DNA of 64,000 bases. It comes from Rhea pennata (Eukaryota > Chordata > Aves > Rheiformes > Rheidae). This document shows, in pieces, positions 36,217 through 49,904 of the stretch; position 1 is the stretch's first letter, and each line of letters begins with the position of its first letter. The position numbers were made by a program, and so were the translations under genes. The stretch covers positions 9,023,501-9,087,500 of the forward strand of contig NC_084674.1 of the NCBI RefSeq assembly GCF_028389875.1. The letters run 5' to 3'. The notes under the pieces were generated by a model. That model was given only the letters and a program-made list of their open reading frames with translations. It had not been told where the DNA came from and did no database searches.

Positions 36217-37931
36217 TGAGCATCTGCCCAGACCAGCTGCTTTACTTGGCTATCCTGAGGTAATCCCCTGCCTGAAGGGGCTCCAAGGAAAGGTGCGCTC
36301 TCATGAGCTCTCACCACTGCAGTCAGATACACAAACTTACTCAGACTTTTGCTGACTTCAAAGATTGCTAGCAAAGCCTCAATCTTGTTACCGAATCCAT
36401 CTATACAGCTACAATGGTAACAGCTGAGTTAGTTATACTATAAGCATCAGTTGCCGTGTAGGCTAATGCAGTACATAGATTATTGATAACCACATCCTAG
36501 GAAGAAGTGCAGCACTCCAGAGTATCCACAGCATATGATAAAATCTAAATGAGAGAAGCATAATGAAGCTGGGATTAGCTACTCAGACAAACTTCTCAAT
36601 GCTTGAGTACTGCCTGTGTTGTAATACATTGCACTCCATACAATAACCTTATAATGAGGTTAGTTTATAAATTATTAATAGATACTCTAAGTAAGTACCT
36701 TACAGATAGGAATAACACTGGTTACAAGCTCGTCAGCAGATAGTGTTATATTGCAGTAATAATCAACCTGCTGAACTCTGTAATCACCTGTAACAATTGA
36801 AACCTATTTGTAAAAATATCTATTAATTCATCATTAACTACTTATAGAAGGAACTTAGTACAAAACTTGACAGTAATGGGCATATAATATAAGATCACTT
36901 TTAAAATATTATTTTGTCTTTTAGCGTTTGCTTATGTTTGATAGGATAATTTCTGCAAATATGAAATGTATCAACTAGAACTCAGGTGGGAGGGGAAATT
37001 CATTTTTCTTATATTGTGCATTGTTTCAAAACAGGAAGCTCAGTTTTTGTGCTGGGCAGAGGAAGTAATGCTTTCATGAAAAAATGGTTTATTACAGCAG
37101 TGCATAGAACAACTGTGCAACTAAATCGAGTTAGGTAGATATTGTATCCTCTGGAATTCATACTCCCTTCAACAGCTGTTCCGTATGAATCAAATCATAT
37201 CCCCTAATCACAGCTGGAGAACTGGGTACATAAGTAGGACAATGGGCTCTGGTGGCAAAGTGATCGCTAAGAAATTCATACCCACCTTGGATCACAGTTG
37301 CACATGGAAATCTGATAGAGACTTCAGGTTTTGTGTGCCTAGCACAGAGATATTAACTGCAGGAAGGTTAAAATTCCACTATCTTGGAATCTGTGTCCTT
37401 CTAAGTTCCCTCAGGTCTAGGACTCAAAATAATGCTTTGGGGAAAGGAAGATATAAGCTATAATAATTACAGTGCCATGGTGGGAAACTGATTATCATCT
37501 AGTTTTACACATGTTGAAAAGGAATTTTTAAAATCCAGCAAAAAAATAAGAGAAAAAAGAAAATCAGGAATTCTTTCATTTGGAAATTGGTTGCAATTCT
37601 GTTCAGGAAGATTTCCATATGTTGTGGTGGTGTCACTCTGGAGAGGCTGTAGATTTAGAGCTACTACTTTCCAAAGCCAGTGGAGAGGGGCAAACTAAAT
37701 ATAGCTTTACAGTGTGATCTATGAGAAACTGAAATACATGGGTGCTAGCTACACTGCACTGCGGCTGTATGGCTGTAGCCTACCATAGTAGAAAAACTGT
37801 AGGTATTTCTTCATACTGCTTTGCAAAAGTATCTGCGTCCTTTACCATCAACTGAAGTCAGCAAAACAATGGGTAGGAAGCATTTTAGTTAATAAATTAG
37901 CTTATCTTTTCATATTGTAACAGTACATATA

Positions 37932-37933
<2 letters not shown>

Positions 37934-37971
<38 letters not shown>
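37934..37971 (+). repeat. (AC)n microsatellite
   Basis: About 19 uninterrupted AC units. Confidence 0.92.
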
Positions 37972-37973
<2 letters not shown>

Positions 37974-39849
37974 CAATTCCTCCACTGCCAAGAAATAACA
38001 TTTTTCATTCATTATACTGGGAATAACATGCAACAATATGATTATGATAACTGAAAATGTACCATATTGAAATAAAATTAGTTTAAAAGGCAGGAACAAT
38101 GTCATCATCAGGTAGTTTTCTTGCAAGGTGAAAAATGGCTTTAATAACTTCATTGTTGGAACTAGTCTAAAAAAAATATGTAAAGGCTTCCTCCCACCCC
38201 ATGCCTCCAGTACTAGAATGATTGTGTTAAAAGAAAGATCTCTTCATCTAGAGGGCTCTTTTGGTATTATCTGCCTATGAAAAACAAGGGCTATGGCATG
38301 CAGTTGAAAATCAGCAATGCAAAGGGCTGAAATCCCATTCAGACATGGGTGTATTTCAGAGTAAGGAACCAAACAGTAATATTCATTATATAAAAAGTTA
38401 ATGCATCATGCTGCCTAGGAAGGCTGCTGAGAGGTGGCACAGGAAAATCAATAAAGATTGAAGTCTAAAAGTGCAGGCAGAATGTGGAATAAGAGCTCTA
38501 AATGCAAGGAAACATTGCCAGAGTTAATATTACCTTTCTGGAACACACTTTTTGGACTTACTGAGCAGGAAATAACACAGGGACTTTGCTCTCTGTTTTG
38601 GAAGAGGACCACTATATAGTAAAGAAAGAAAAGAGGATGAGAGATTATTCAAGTAGAAAATTTGGGCAGGGGCAGTTATGTGCTCAGGAAGAACTCAGCC
38701 TGCTCGGAGTTATTCATTGCTGAGGCTGTAATTAAGTGTCCACTAACATCAGATATCTGGGTGCTAAGTTATCACGTAGTTGCTCTGGCCTGGGCATAAG
38801 GAAATTATTGCTCTTCTGTCAAAACAGTCAAAGCACCTGAGATAGTGTTTGTGCTGAATTTATAGCAGCTATGAGAGAATAGATTTACCTGGTCTGGTAT
38901 GATGTCTGTGGAGATACAGTTTCCCCAGTTTTCAAACAAACTGGAAACCAGCAGGGAGCCTTTGGACTGAGTCACCATTTTGTGGCATGTATCTGTGACA
39001 TTTGTGATCATTTTCAAAAATTTCAAAATATTGGGGAATATGGTTTTCACTCCAGTTACAGGTAGAGACATCAGCATAAAAATGGGAATCTCTTGAAAGA
39101 AATAAGGGGCATAAAAAGGGTATGGAAGGGGAAAGGGACTAATATCACTTATTTGTGAACCTCCATGTAATTTGAAAAAATTTATGCCATTTTTATTAAA
39201 TGACCAAGATGGTTTTAAGTGGCTTGTCCTTTTGGACATCCTTTTTTGACATGACAAACTCCTGCTTGGTTACCAACCCAACAATGTGGTTCAGAAGCCG
39301 TTAAAACGGCTGAATCAGAGAAGAGTTGCTGATTTTTGCTGAGGACTGGAAGGTGCAGAGCCCTTCCTGATCAGGCACCCATGACTCAAACTGGCGAACT
39401 GGTGGATAATTTCAGCAGATAGAGAACACTGTTGCAGGAGGGCGCTCTCATCTGACCAGGTTAACTTGAATCAGTTATTCTTCCTAATACATTCATAAAT
39501 GTTTTCCCGGTGTACTGGGAGAATGTTAAGAAGATAAAATGGAATGACGTGAGAGCTGACTATGGCAATCTGCTATTGTGGATTTGTTACGACACAAGAC
39601 AGATGCAAGACTTTTTTTAATATGTATATAAATTGTGAACACAGTGAGATAAACAAATGCTGTAAAACTATACCAATATTCTGCATGAAACCAATTAGGT
39701 ATGTTATTGGTGCTTCTCGCACTCTCCAAATGCAGTACATTATACAGCAGACTGCTTCAAGACATGCAGCCCTGTCACGTGTACACCAGATGAATAACAT
39801 CCTGCCTCTGGCAAACTAATTTGTGATCACTGCACAAACCAGCAAACTC

Positions 39850-39852
<3 letters not shown>

Positions 39853-39894
<42 letters not shown>
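39853..39894 (+). repeat. Homopolymer A(42)
   Basis: Run of 42 A, then GAGGGAAAAGG. No gene-like sequence precedes it that would mark it as a processed pseudogene tail. Confidence 0.9.
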
Positions 39895-39898
<4 letters not shown>

Positions 39899-40067
39899 GA
39901 AAAGGAAGAGAAGAATTCAAGCTTTTGTTACATAGTTACATTATCAATGAACACACTCATCCTAGCTTCATAATACAAAAGCCTACTGCTACAGATTTCA
40001 GATCAATAGCATTTTCGAAGTACATAAAAAATCTATAGCCTGATCCACCTGCATCCTTTTTTATTTC

Positions 40068-40096
<29 letters not shown>
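40068..40096 (+). repeat. Homopolymer A(29)
   Basis: A second long A run only about 175 bases after the preceding one. Confidence 0.9.
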
Positions 40097-40100
<4 letters not shown>

Positions 40101-41927
40101 AAAGATTTACTTATAGCCAATTTCCTAGGCTGCAATCACTTTACAGGTCACAAGGAGACTTTCAGGCAAAGGCACAACATATGTCTAACAGGCTCAAAGT
40201 AAGAGCTTATCTAGAAAATTGGATTTAAGTAATCAGGAAGCTTATTTAAAGCACTAAAATCTAGAAAGTAGAACCTTGCATAACCTATGCTTTTTTTCCC
40301 CTACTAATGGTATTTTTCAATTTTAAGGCTAATATTAAGCAAAATCAAGGACATTCCTTCTGCCAGTTACAAATTATGCTAGCCTTTTCCATCACTAGCT
40401 AAGTGAAGTGTTAGATAAAGTATAAATAGCTTAACTCTTTTCCTCCACGTCACCTATTTTTATATAGCTTGCTATATTACAGCTGCAATAGCCAGCAGCT
40501 TGTTTTTGTCACAGTTGTACTCCTGGCATGTTCACACACATGGCGTTCTGCTGCAAGCTGAGGTTCTCTACAGCCAGAGCAAATGGCTGTTCACAATGTC
40601 CCGTGTTAAAACATCTGCTTAGAGGCAGGGAGTTGAGTTGAGGATTGGGCTCAGAGGTCATCCAACAGTTCTCAGCCAAAATCCTTAAAGATAATGGTTT
40701 GAGACTCTTAGGAAAAAATTTCTGGAGGGTGAAGCTGTGTGGTGCTGATGGTCCCATCAGGTTGCAGGCAACAAAGGCCTCAATGTATTGTTTTTCTATC
40801 ATTTTCTATTCTTGTTCACCCACTGATGAAGCCTGATAAGCACCTTGTTACAGAAAATTGCTCATTTCTCTAACACATGCAGGACCTCCTCATTCCCTCC
40901 CTCGTGTGCAATGAATAGGAACCTCTTTGCAGAGAGAAAACCAGCCAGGCTTTCTTCAAGAAATTACCATTTTCATCCTACACTAAAGATCTCATTTTAT
41001 CTTGCAGTCAAGCTTGTCAGCTCTTGCCTTGCTTTTCCTTCTCAGCAAGGAACTGAAGAGGATTACCCTCCATCCCCCTTGCAGAGGAAGACTGCACACT
41101 GCATCTCAGAGCTCTGAAGATGAACTACAGAACTTGCTATGCCATATGCCAAATGCATATTATTTGAAATGAGTTTTGTTTTTTTTTCTCTTAAATGTCA
41201 TTTTACAAAATTCATGGTGATTGTGACCAGTGTTTCCTGTCTATGAGTCTGTTGTTTTAAGGAAGCACTTCAACCAAAGAATGACAGCACACCATAGCAT
41301 CATGAATAACTGTGTGTTTCAACAGGAGGGATGGAACAGGTCTCGTTTTGTCAGTATTAGCTCTTCATGGTACCATAATGCCTGTGGAGAGGAGGAACCC
41401 TGTGAGGGGAGGCCAGAGAAGCTCAAACACAGCGCAGAGAACAAGGAGAAGCAGAACAAAAGAGCTTAACCAGAATATGTTAAAGAAACCAGTCATTCCG
41501 CAGAGAGAGTTCATTCTAAGTGCTATTGGCATGCTGATTTCTTACTCAGCCAGACTATCAACTCTTCATCTGTGTCCCGTGGCCTGCCAATTGCCCACTG
41601 AGACATTAGTGTAAGTCGGTAGAAAATGGACTGGTCAGATATGGCTGGCTGTTCTTGGATTTTACTGACTCCACTAAAAACAGCTAATATATATGAAGTA
41701 CATCCCTTCTATTATTTCCACCTAAGCAGTTACTGAAACTGTCACAAGCATGCTCCATGCATGGAGATGGGGAAGGAAAGGATGGTGGGTTCTGTGTGAT
41801 CCACAAGTGAGAAGCCCCCATCAGCTGGGGCGTCATTTTAGCTCATAAAAACAGCAGAAAAGAGCAGCTGGAGGGTTATGCCACCTTCCCTTCCATCAAG
41901 CCTTGGGCTTCCAGCCGGTAATGCTGT

Positions 41928-41971
41928 CCTTCCAAGATAAAACACACATCCTTCCAAGATAAAACACACAT
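41928..41971 (+). repeat. Perfect 22-bp tandem duplication
   Basis: CCTTCCAAGATAAAACACAC plus AT repeated exactly at 41928-41949 and 41950-41971. Confidence 0.92.
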
Positions 41972-42025
41972 ACCTTCCAGCTTTCTTCTGATGTTGACTC
42001 AGAAACTCTCTCTTTCAACAACTCC

Positions 42026-42068
42026 TTTGATACATGAATAAAGTGTTTGATACATGAATAAAGTGTTT
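42026..42068 (+). repeat. Perfect 20-bp tandem duplication
   Basis: TTTGATACATGAATAAAGTG repeated exactly at 42026-42045 and 42046-42065, plus three bases of a third copy. Only about 55 bases from the previous duplication. Confidence 0.92.
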
Positions 42069-44616
42069 ACAACTAGATATTATGCAAGAATGTCCAGAGT
42101 ATGGGACATAAGACCAATGTGATTAGAATTAGATATGACAGATTTTACAAGACATGGAAGCACAGACAGACAACTCATAGACACAGAGACAGTGAAATAC
42201 TGGAAATCACTCCTGTAGGAGACCTAGCACTGAAAAACAGAAGCTTTTCAAAATGCAAAAACATAAAACACCAGCAAAACACGCATCAAGTCCTAAGAAG
42301 AAATTCAAGATGTAAGGTAACAACTTAGAAAAGAAAAGCAAGCCTAGCAACTGTCAGATTAATTGAACACAGTGTCAGGAAAGATTGCTTTATGAAATGC
42401 TGCTTCTTAAAGCATCAAAAAGTCAGAAAAGACATCAAAAACATTGATTGGCAGCACAGGGGAAATGGAAACCACAAGCGATCAATAAAGCAACTGCCAG
42501 CAGGTGGTGGTGACACATCAGTGCATGAAGCCCTGCATAGAGCTTTAAGTGGCTAAGTAATAGGACGGGGACCAAACCATTGACTAAAATTATTTTTATG
42601 TTGCAAAAGGTCTTGGAAGTACACCTTCTGGCATTTGAATCCATTTGATAAAAAATTACTTCTATGATTTGTGCCTGCTTAACAGAACTGCTAGCGGCCT
42701 CTGGAACCTTTAAAGGCTGAACTCATTAGCTATTTATTACAGAAGAAGTTGGGATCTCCTGATACCAACAATTAATTGAGGCATATTGTTAGTAGTGGGA
42801 AGTGCTGGTAAATCATATCTGTGTTGCCCAAGTATTAATGAACTACTTACTGAGTGTTTCCAATGGAAGCGACTCTCATCAGCCAGGCATCACAGCACAA
42901 GCACGGAATCCATGAGCTTTTCCGAGGCTTTTTCTTTTCTTCGGTCCTCCACACTTTTCAGGCACTTTGTGGACAACCCTTATTTAAGCAGCTCTTTTCC
43001 CACGCTGTATTTGTGCTGCTGGTGCAAAGGCTCACATACTCACCTTCCTGTGTGTGCGGGGGCTGCCAGCTTCTCCGTGGAGGCCGAGCAGCCATGCTGG
43101 GAGCGAGGAGCCTTTCTGCATGCTCACGGCCACTGGCCCAGGCGGCGTTGGGGCTGCCAGCCTGGCACAAGCAAGAGTCAGCAGCGGTTTCTCTTCATTC
43201 ATTCCTCATTCTGCCCTGTTGGGTGGCCCAGGCAGCCTGAGCCTGGGCTGAAAGATGTGTAGAGGGAACTGAGCTTTCGCTGCTGCAGCATCCCCAACCA
43301 CAGGCCTGATGCCAGGGAGGCAGCTCCCTGCCTCCTCCCACATCCTCCCCACCCAGCCATGCCAGTGGAGCCTGCCCGTGGGGTGGGTTTGAGCAACTGT
43401 TTGGATATACTCTCACACTGCAACACGAAGCAATCTCTTCATTAGACGTCAGGGGATTTGCAGGCATCTGCAGGCCATGGCTGCTTAGCGCTGCAGCATC
43501 GCACAGATCATGTTCCCTGCCTATGCTCAATGTCGTAGGCTCCTACTATTCCCCCAGTCAAGCAAAATGTGGACCTCAGAGGTGAGAAAACAGCAACACA
43601 AAAAAAGGCAAAGTTATTTATACTGTCCTGATTTTAGCCAACTATTTTATGCCAGCAAGCAATTTCAGTTTCTGAAATGATTTCTCCATGTGCAGGGTGG
43701 TTACCTGAATACTGCCAGGGTACTGCACTGGCAGCTGCCTGCCGGACTCTTTTTGAAGGCACCGTGAGCCTACACAGGCTGCAGTGCCCATGCCGGAGGC
43801 AGATGCATCTCAGTGCATTACTGCTGGTGGCACATCTAAATAAGAAACCAAAGTGGTTTTCCCACAACAACATCAACAACAAGTAACACATGCAGTCACC
43901 GAAGAATCAACACAGAAGGCAGTATGTGGAGCCATCAAGTTTCCGCTGCAAAACACTGAGCATCGATTGCGTAACGCGCACATACGTTTCGATGACAGCT
44001 CTTGGCTAGGATGCAGCTAGGTACAACTTCAACCTATGCTCCCTGGGGGATACTGGCTGCCATATCTTGAGATTTGGAACATCTGTCCCTGCCTGCCAGC
44101 CTGGCTGAGACGGAGATTAGCACTTTTGCCTTTTCTACCACAGCTCCAGGGTTATTGAACAGTGAGTAGATGCAGGTTATTGCAAATAATCAGGTGATAG
44201 GGGCTTGGTGAAAGGCCCTGTCCCTCCTGGCAGATGTCTGCTGATAAACCAGGGTTTGATCTAACAGAGCTCAGGCTCCAAGGTCCCGTTCTGTAGGGAG
44301 ACAACCATCCCTCCCAAAGGGATTTTGACGGGCTCACAAGGATGTGGGGGGACCAGTCGTGTTGTGGAAAAGGGTTAACTGAAAGTTTCCTAATAGCTTG
44401 AGACAAGGAAGGAAGGAATAGTGCTCTGCACTGTCAAGTGACTGACAGTCCCCAAAAGAGGTGTGCTCGGAAATTTGAGATCTAATTAAGGCAGGACTTG
44501 GATCTCGTCCTTCTTCCTGCACGCCTGGGACAATGAAATACTGACTTGTGCATCTGTTCTGTGTGTGTATTTGATGCAAATAAGAAGGAAGTCTGTAAAT
44601 ACATCAAAAACCATAC

Positions 44617-44622
44617 TTTATT
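44617..44622 (-). terminator. PTPRG: Distal PTPRG polyadenylation signal AATAAA
   Basis: AAAATAAAG on the minus strand, about 5.1 kb after the stop, the last strong candidate before the intergenic region. Confidence 0.55.
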
Positions 44623-47450
44623 TTATGTATAGCAATACAATTTACATATTAAATAACACTATAATAGAATGATTTGATATAGTTTTAAACATAACAAAAA
44701 GAAGATTCAAGTTACAAACCCCCCCCCCAAAAAAAAAAAAAAAAAAAAAAAAGAACAAAACAAAAAAAAAAATCTCCCTCAAAATACTCCCTCCCACCCG
44801 GTCCCAAAACCAAACACCACATTTTTTTTTTCCAAATGGATCAATGAGACAAACGTATCCAGTGACTGGCTAAGTCTAATTCCTATTGCACACACTGACA
44901 ATGGAATCCAAAGAAAATCCAACTTTCACAATCACTGCCCCAAAGAAATGACATGTGTGGAAATCTTTTTGGACTGTGATGATGGTGTCTCACTATCTTG
45001 ATACACGGAAGGTATGTAATCACATAGCCACCACAGAACTAGGAAGGAGGTGAAACTAGAAAAAAATTAGCTTTATATGAAAATATAAAATTCTATGATT
45101 ATATACCATAGATACAAAGTTCCCAGAAGATGCTTATCCAAGCAACAAAATATTTACAGTTTTAATGATTTTGCTATTTAAAAATGAAGAAAAAGAAAAT
45201 ATGAGTACACAGGAATGCTTAGGTATTTAGAAACAATGGCTGCTTGCTAGTTTCAAATGCTCTAACAAAACAAAAAAGTCACTACCCCAAATGTTGGAGA
45301 GTTGTGACATTGTATAAAATTGACTATCTCCTCTGTTGGAGATGTTTATTCTTAAAACTCAAGACATTTTTCTTGAAATTAATTATCCTCTGTAGAAAAT
45401 GCTTCCCTTTGCAAATAGTTAACAAAAACACTAAAAACAGCTTAACAGCTAGGACAAAGTAGAGGCCAAATCTCTTCATTACAGTTCCTTCTCTTTCTCT
45501 ATTTTTGCATGCCTACTCCTTTGATAAGAAAAGCCAATGTAGTTCACATTGTTAGAACGGCAACAAAGAGAAGAAGAGCAAAGGGGTAACAATAACAGTT
45601 GAATTACAGCTCTGTGTATTAAAAAAAAAAGGGAAGAAAAACGAGAAAAAAGCAATGCAGTGGCTTAACAAAGAGGCATTTTCCCTTCATATAAAAATTC
45701 ACTGGCATCATTTGACATAAACTTCAGAACATAGGATTTGATGTCAAAAGGCATGAATTTGAGAAAGACTGTTAAATCTTTAAGACAACTACATTTTATT
45801 TTTTTAAAAGTTGTTTTTGTTTTGCTGAGAATTAGTAATATGTATCTTTGGTAAAATTGGTATCTATATTGTAGCTTTTAAATAAAATATATCAGCTTAA
45901 AAAAAAGATTAATGAGAAGGCAGTTGTGCTGTGTCATAAAGATTATTCTCCTAATGTTTCAGTATGTGACTCTGGGTTCAAGCAACTCAAGCAGGCAGCA
46001 ATCGGACAAAACAACCAAAATTCTGCAGATCCTGTAAATGACTCCACTAAGCTAGAACAGACCCACGGTACAGAAGCAGTCACACACAAGTAGTTGTTTA
46101 AGGATTTGGGGTATTTTTTTTTTCTGTTCATAAATTCATATTTAGAAACAGACACTGTGAAATACTAAGGACAAACGCTTTAAACGAAAGTTATTCAGAC
46201 CTTGGTCCGGCACAAGATCCAGCCTGCCTAGCCTGCACGTACGAGCAGTCCCGCTGGCTTCCCCAGGCCCTCCTACGCACGTCCGGTTACTCACGTTCAG
46301 GAATGTTTGTAGGACTAGGGCACTCGGCTGCGAATGTCACCAGTTTAGATGCTAAGAAGACGCAGCAACTTCCCAAACATTCCTTCTTGGAAAGCTTGGT
46401 TATTACTTTGAGCCCAACTCAGAGAAACCTCATATGTCTTTCACACGATCTGCTGGAAGAGTACACAAGCAAGACATGGCAAAACAGTATTTTCTAAATG
46501 TAGACACCCACATGCATGCACACTTCAATCCACTATTTCTTTATTCCTCAGAGCTGGGGCTCATCCTCACATTTTACAGCAGTGGACCATACGGTCTCCT
46601 AACTTGCAGGCCTGCACATTGCTTGAGAACTTCTGAGGCTTGAAAGCTATCCCAACCACGTGGCAAGCAGTGGTTACAAGGTGTGAAGTTAGCTTGCAAA
46701 AGCAAGGAAGTGCCGGTTTGCCATGACGCACGTGTATGAGACTTGACTTTGGCTCGACAGCCACATGAGAGCATCCCAGTGGAGCTCTGCAAGCACCAAT
46801 CTCAACACCCTTTTGGTCCTTCTGACAGGCTCGTTCAGTCCCAGGGGAAGAGGTGCAAAGCCATGTAAAGAAAGCAGAATGCCAGCTGCTTACATCAGGA
46901 TAGATCTGGCTCTTACGCACTCTTAATCCGGACTTTCACAAGCAATCCCTAGCTTCATCCACTTCAAACTAATGCATCACTACTGTCTATTGGCTATCTG
47001 ATCATTCACACTCAGCTTGATCCCCCTTAAGAAAAAATCCATGGAGAAGTCATAGAACATCAGTGTAAATTATTTCCCCATGAATTAAGCCCCAAGCAAG
47101 TATTTCAGGTGTGGGAAAATGCCAATGCAAATGCATGAATTTCCAAAGCATCTACCAAAGTTCAGCTCCACGGCCTTCTTTCACTGAGTTTTAAAAACTG
47201 TGAGAAGATAAGGGATTAAACCAAGGCTATTCAGGCAGTGCGTCACGAAGCACAGTTATCTGCCATCACACCACTGAAATGAAAAGCAAGCAGCTAAAGT
47301 ACTGAACAAATCCAGCTCTCCTAGTGCTGCAGCAATCCTTGTGTCTCTTAGCTCTCGTCAGGGTCTGAATTCCTTCCTTCTCCCTGCACCACCCCGAGGA
47401 CTTCACTACTGCACACCGAACCGATCAAATCCAGCCGAATCCCTCTGTGC

Positions 47451-47668
47451 TACGCGCTGCCACTGCCTGGGCCAGGATGGCTCTAGCAAGGGGACGCCAG
47501 CGCCTCGGCACCGGCGCACGGCGGCCGGCAGACCCGCTGCCAAACCTCCAGCCCCGCAGACAGCGGCTCGTGGAAACACAACTGCTTCTGGTTTCTGGGG
47601 TGCGGAGCCCGGGCAGCCGGCCCGACCTCCTACCACGCGCTATGCTGGCTCGCTCCCGCACCCGGGCC
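47451..47668. promoter_or_regulatory. Small CpG island inside the PTPRG 3'UTR
   Basis: I count 24 CpGs in about 220 bases, in strong contrast to the AT-rich surroundings. It lies just beyond a possible proximal poly(A) signal (47734-47729) in the direction of transcription. No exon is supported in it on either strand. Confidence 0.6.
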
Positions 47669-49757
47669 GTGTCCCAAGGCAAAGGGGGAGAAGCTACAAA
47701 GCATTCTTTTGAAGTGTTTTGCACATTTTTTATTCGGACTAGCTGGTGCTGGGCATGGGATTTCCTTCCAGAAACCACGGCTGTATTACACTGCTCAGCA
47801 TTAGCAGTTATTTGGATCACTTGTATCAGCGGATTAAACAAACTGCTAAGTAAAAGGTAACCACGAACTCTTAAATACTTTGGTGTTCAAACTGGTCAAG
47901 TGTATCCATATTAGGAAACCTTTCCCTCATTAAAAATGAAAGATCTGATGTCAGCACATACCAGTTTGCCCAGCTCCACTGCTCTCGACGAGGCCGTTTC
48001 AGTCATGAAGTTCTGACCCTCATGAGGTTCTGACCCAAAACACTACTCCGGGGAACTTCAAACAGCTCACTTTCGGCTCTCCTCTGCGTGAAAACGCACA
48101 ATTCCCTCCGCTTGGCTAAGCTTCCTCCCTGCCCGCCCCTCCAATAAAACAAGTGTTTTTAGCCATTTTAGCACGGGCAGCAGAAATTAACAGTTTTACA
48201 TTTAAATGAAAAATATGCTGTAATATTTTGACAAATTTTGAGAAACCACAACACATGCTTTGTGCAGTTGAAATTTAAAAGTAAAGAAAATAATGGCATA
48301 TATTAGGGATAGTGCCTTTAACTGCACACCAAACATCAGAATGCTTGAAATAACGTATTTCATTTTCAAGACAGATTCAATAACCTCTCCCTATTCAGCA
48401 GAGCTCTGAAGGACACAATTAGCTTTAACTCTCAGGAGAGTTAAGTATGTGCTTACTTCTTTTCTTAAATAGGGCTGGACCTTGTTGAATTGCAACCAAA
48501 TACAAAGGAAAAGGGAGCCAATGGGGATGCATACTTAAATGCTCCAGATAATAACTGAATTATTGAGATAATCTGGGGAAAACCATATCATTGGTGTGGG
48601 AGGGAAAACAGAATAAATAGTTCTGTGCTAAACAATTAGTTTGGCAAAAGAAAGAGGGAGAATGTAACTTTATAGGTAGTTTTTTTTATTAGTTTGCTTC
48701 ACCAGTAAATATGGATCAGTACTTTATGTTTTAGCACTAAAGTATGAAAATTACACACCTGTAAAAATGGCATCTAACAGTTATGAAATTAAGAAACGCC
48801 TGTCATCATGTAACATACCATTAGGTGTGAGGTCATATTCAAGAAATAGTAAGGAAATTAATGTGTTTAAAATATTGAATAGCTTAGTAATGTAAAATAT
48901 TGCTACCTTCAATATATCTGAAAACAGGTCTGATTTGGGACTGTAGTAGATTTCTCACTGTATTGGCTCTGATGAAAATAAAACTAAAATTGACATTTTT
49001 CCTGAATAAATAGGGAAACTTTGGAGCTGTAAATTCAAAACCTGTAAATGTGTCCCGCATATGAATTGCATCTAATTCATATTTCTATTGTATGTAATTT
49101 ATATATTCTATGTGAAGCAAGTCCTAGGCCTGTGAGTGTACAAAACAGTAATTTGAAACAATACAGACACAATTGTTTCAGCTCCACAAGGCTGTCACAT
49201 CTTCATTGTAGCTAAAAATCACCTGCCACATTTTGTCAAGAAAGGATGAACTTTGCTCATCCATTCCACTGGAATACAGACTACAGTTACCAAAATTGTG
49301 ACATGATAATTAAAATAATAAATATGGTATGAAGGGGTATAGTATCTGTCATAGAAAGAATCCACCTGGTCTAGCATTCGAGATGTAAGATTTGAGGGTC
49401 ACTGTAGTTAGCAAAACTTCACTTAACTTCATTTAAACAAAACAAAAAAGCATATGCTTGTTGTCATGGAATGTCACATCAGGGCTTGTTTTGTATTAGA
49501 ATATTATAGGCAGTAACACTGATCATATAGTGCAAACTAGATAAAATTGCGTTTCACTGTGTGAAATAAACAGAGGTGCAAATGCTCAGTAGGATACCAT
49601 TAAGACATAAAATGGCAAAAAATAAATATCAAAACTTTTATCAGTGTAAAAAAGTAATTGGGTTATTGTATAACCTAGAGTCTGGCAAAAAAGGCCTCAA
49701 AAAAGTTCGCTCAGTCTTCAGAAGTTCTACAAATTAAGTGCCTTTTCAGGTTTCCAA

Positions 49758-49904
49758 TTAGACAAGAGACTCCATGCTTTCCGCGGGATCTGATTCATCA
49801 CTGGCCATCACAGCACCGTTTTTGTCCAGTGTCATGGGACCATTTCCATTTTCCTTAGTGCTGACCAAGCTTAGCATTGCCTTGTAAAGAAACTGGTACT
49901 GTTC
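49758..49904 (-). CDS. PTPRG: PTPRG last coding exon and C-terminus
   Basis: [20 protein letters not shown] then an acidic tail ending [12 protein letters not shown] and TAA at 49760-49758. Acceptor ttccag. Confidence 0.96.
   Translation of the reverse strand, partial: EQYQFLYKAMLSLVSTKENGNGPMTLDKNGAVMASDESDPAESMESLV

Larger units (their letters stand above)
24600..44595. other. Intergenic DNA between C3orf14 and the PTPRG 3' end
   Basis: About 20 kb of AT-rich DNA where I can support no exon. It holds microsatellites, homopolymers, short tandem duplications and traces of old repeats listed separately. The open frames here are short and give no family match I recognise. Confidence 0.65.
44600..49757 (-). 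other. PTPRG: PTPRG 3' untranslated region (about 5.1 kb)
   Basis: From the PTPRG stop to a canonical AATAAA at 44622-44617 on the minus strand. A 3'UTR of about this length fits mammalian PTPRG mRNAs as I recall them. Nearer AATAAA hexamers at 48690-48685 and 47734-47729 could give shorter forms. It is AT-rich except for a small CpG island at 47,451-47,668, and has T-rich tracts (in the sense of the transcript) near 44,727-44,752. Confidence 0.65.

Noticed and set aside
38805-39257. 150-codon open frame on the minus strand
   Set aside because: No known domain or low-complexity signature. One frame of this length is not unexpected by chance in 64 kb.
39853-40096. Poly(A) tails of processed pseudogenes
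   Set aside because: The sequence before each run shows no coding remnant I can recognise and no target-site duplication was noticed.
42786-43262. Overlapping open frames of 128-158 codons on the + strand
   Set aside because: GC-richer stretch with overlapping frames in several phases, no recognisable domain and no splice or promoter support; consistent with low stop density.
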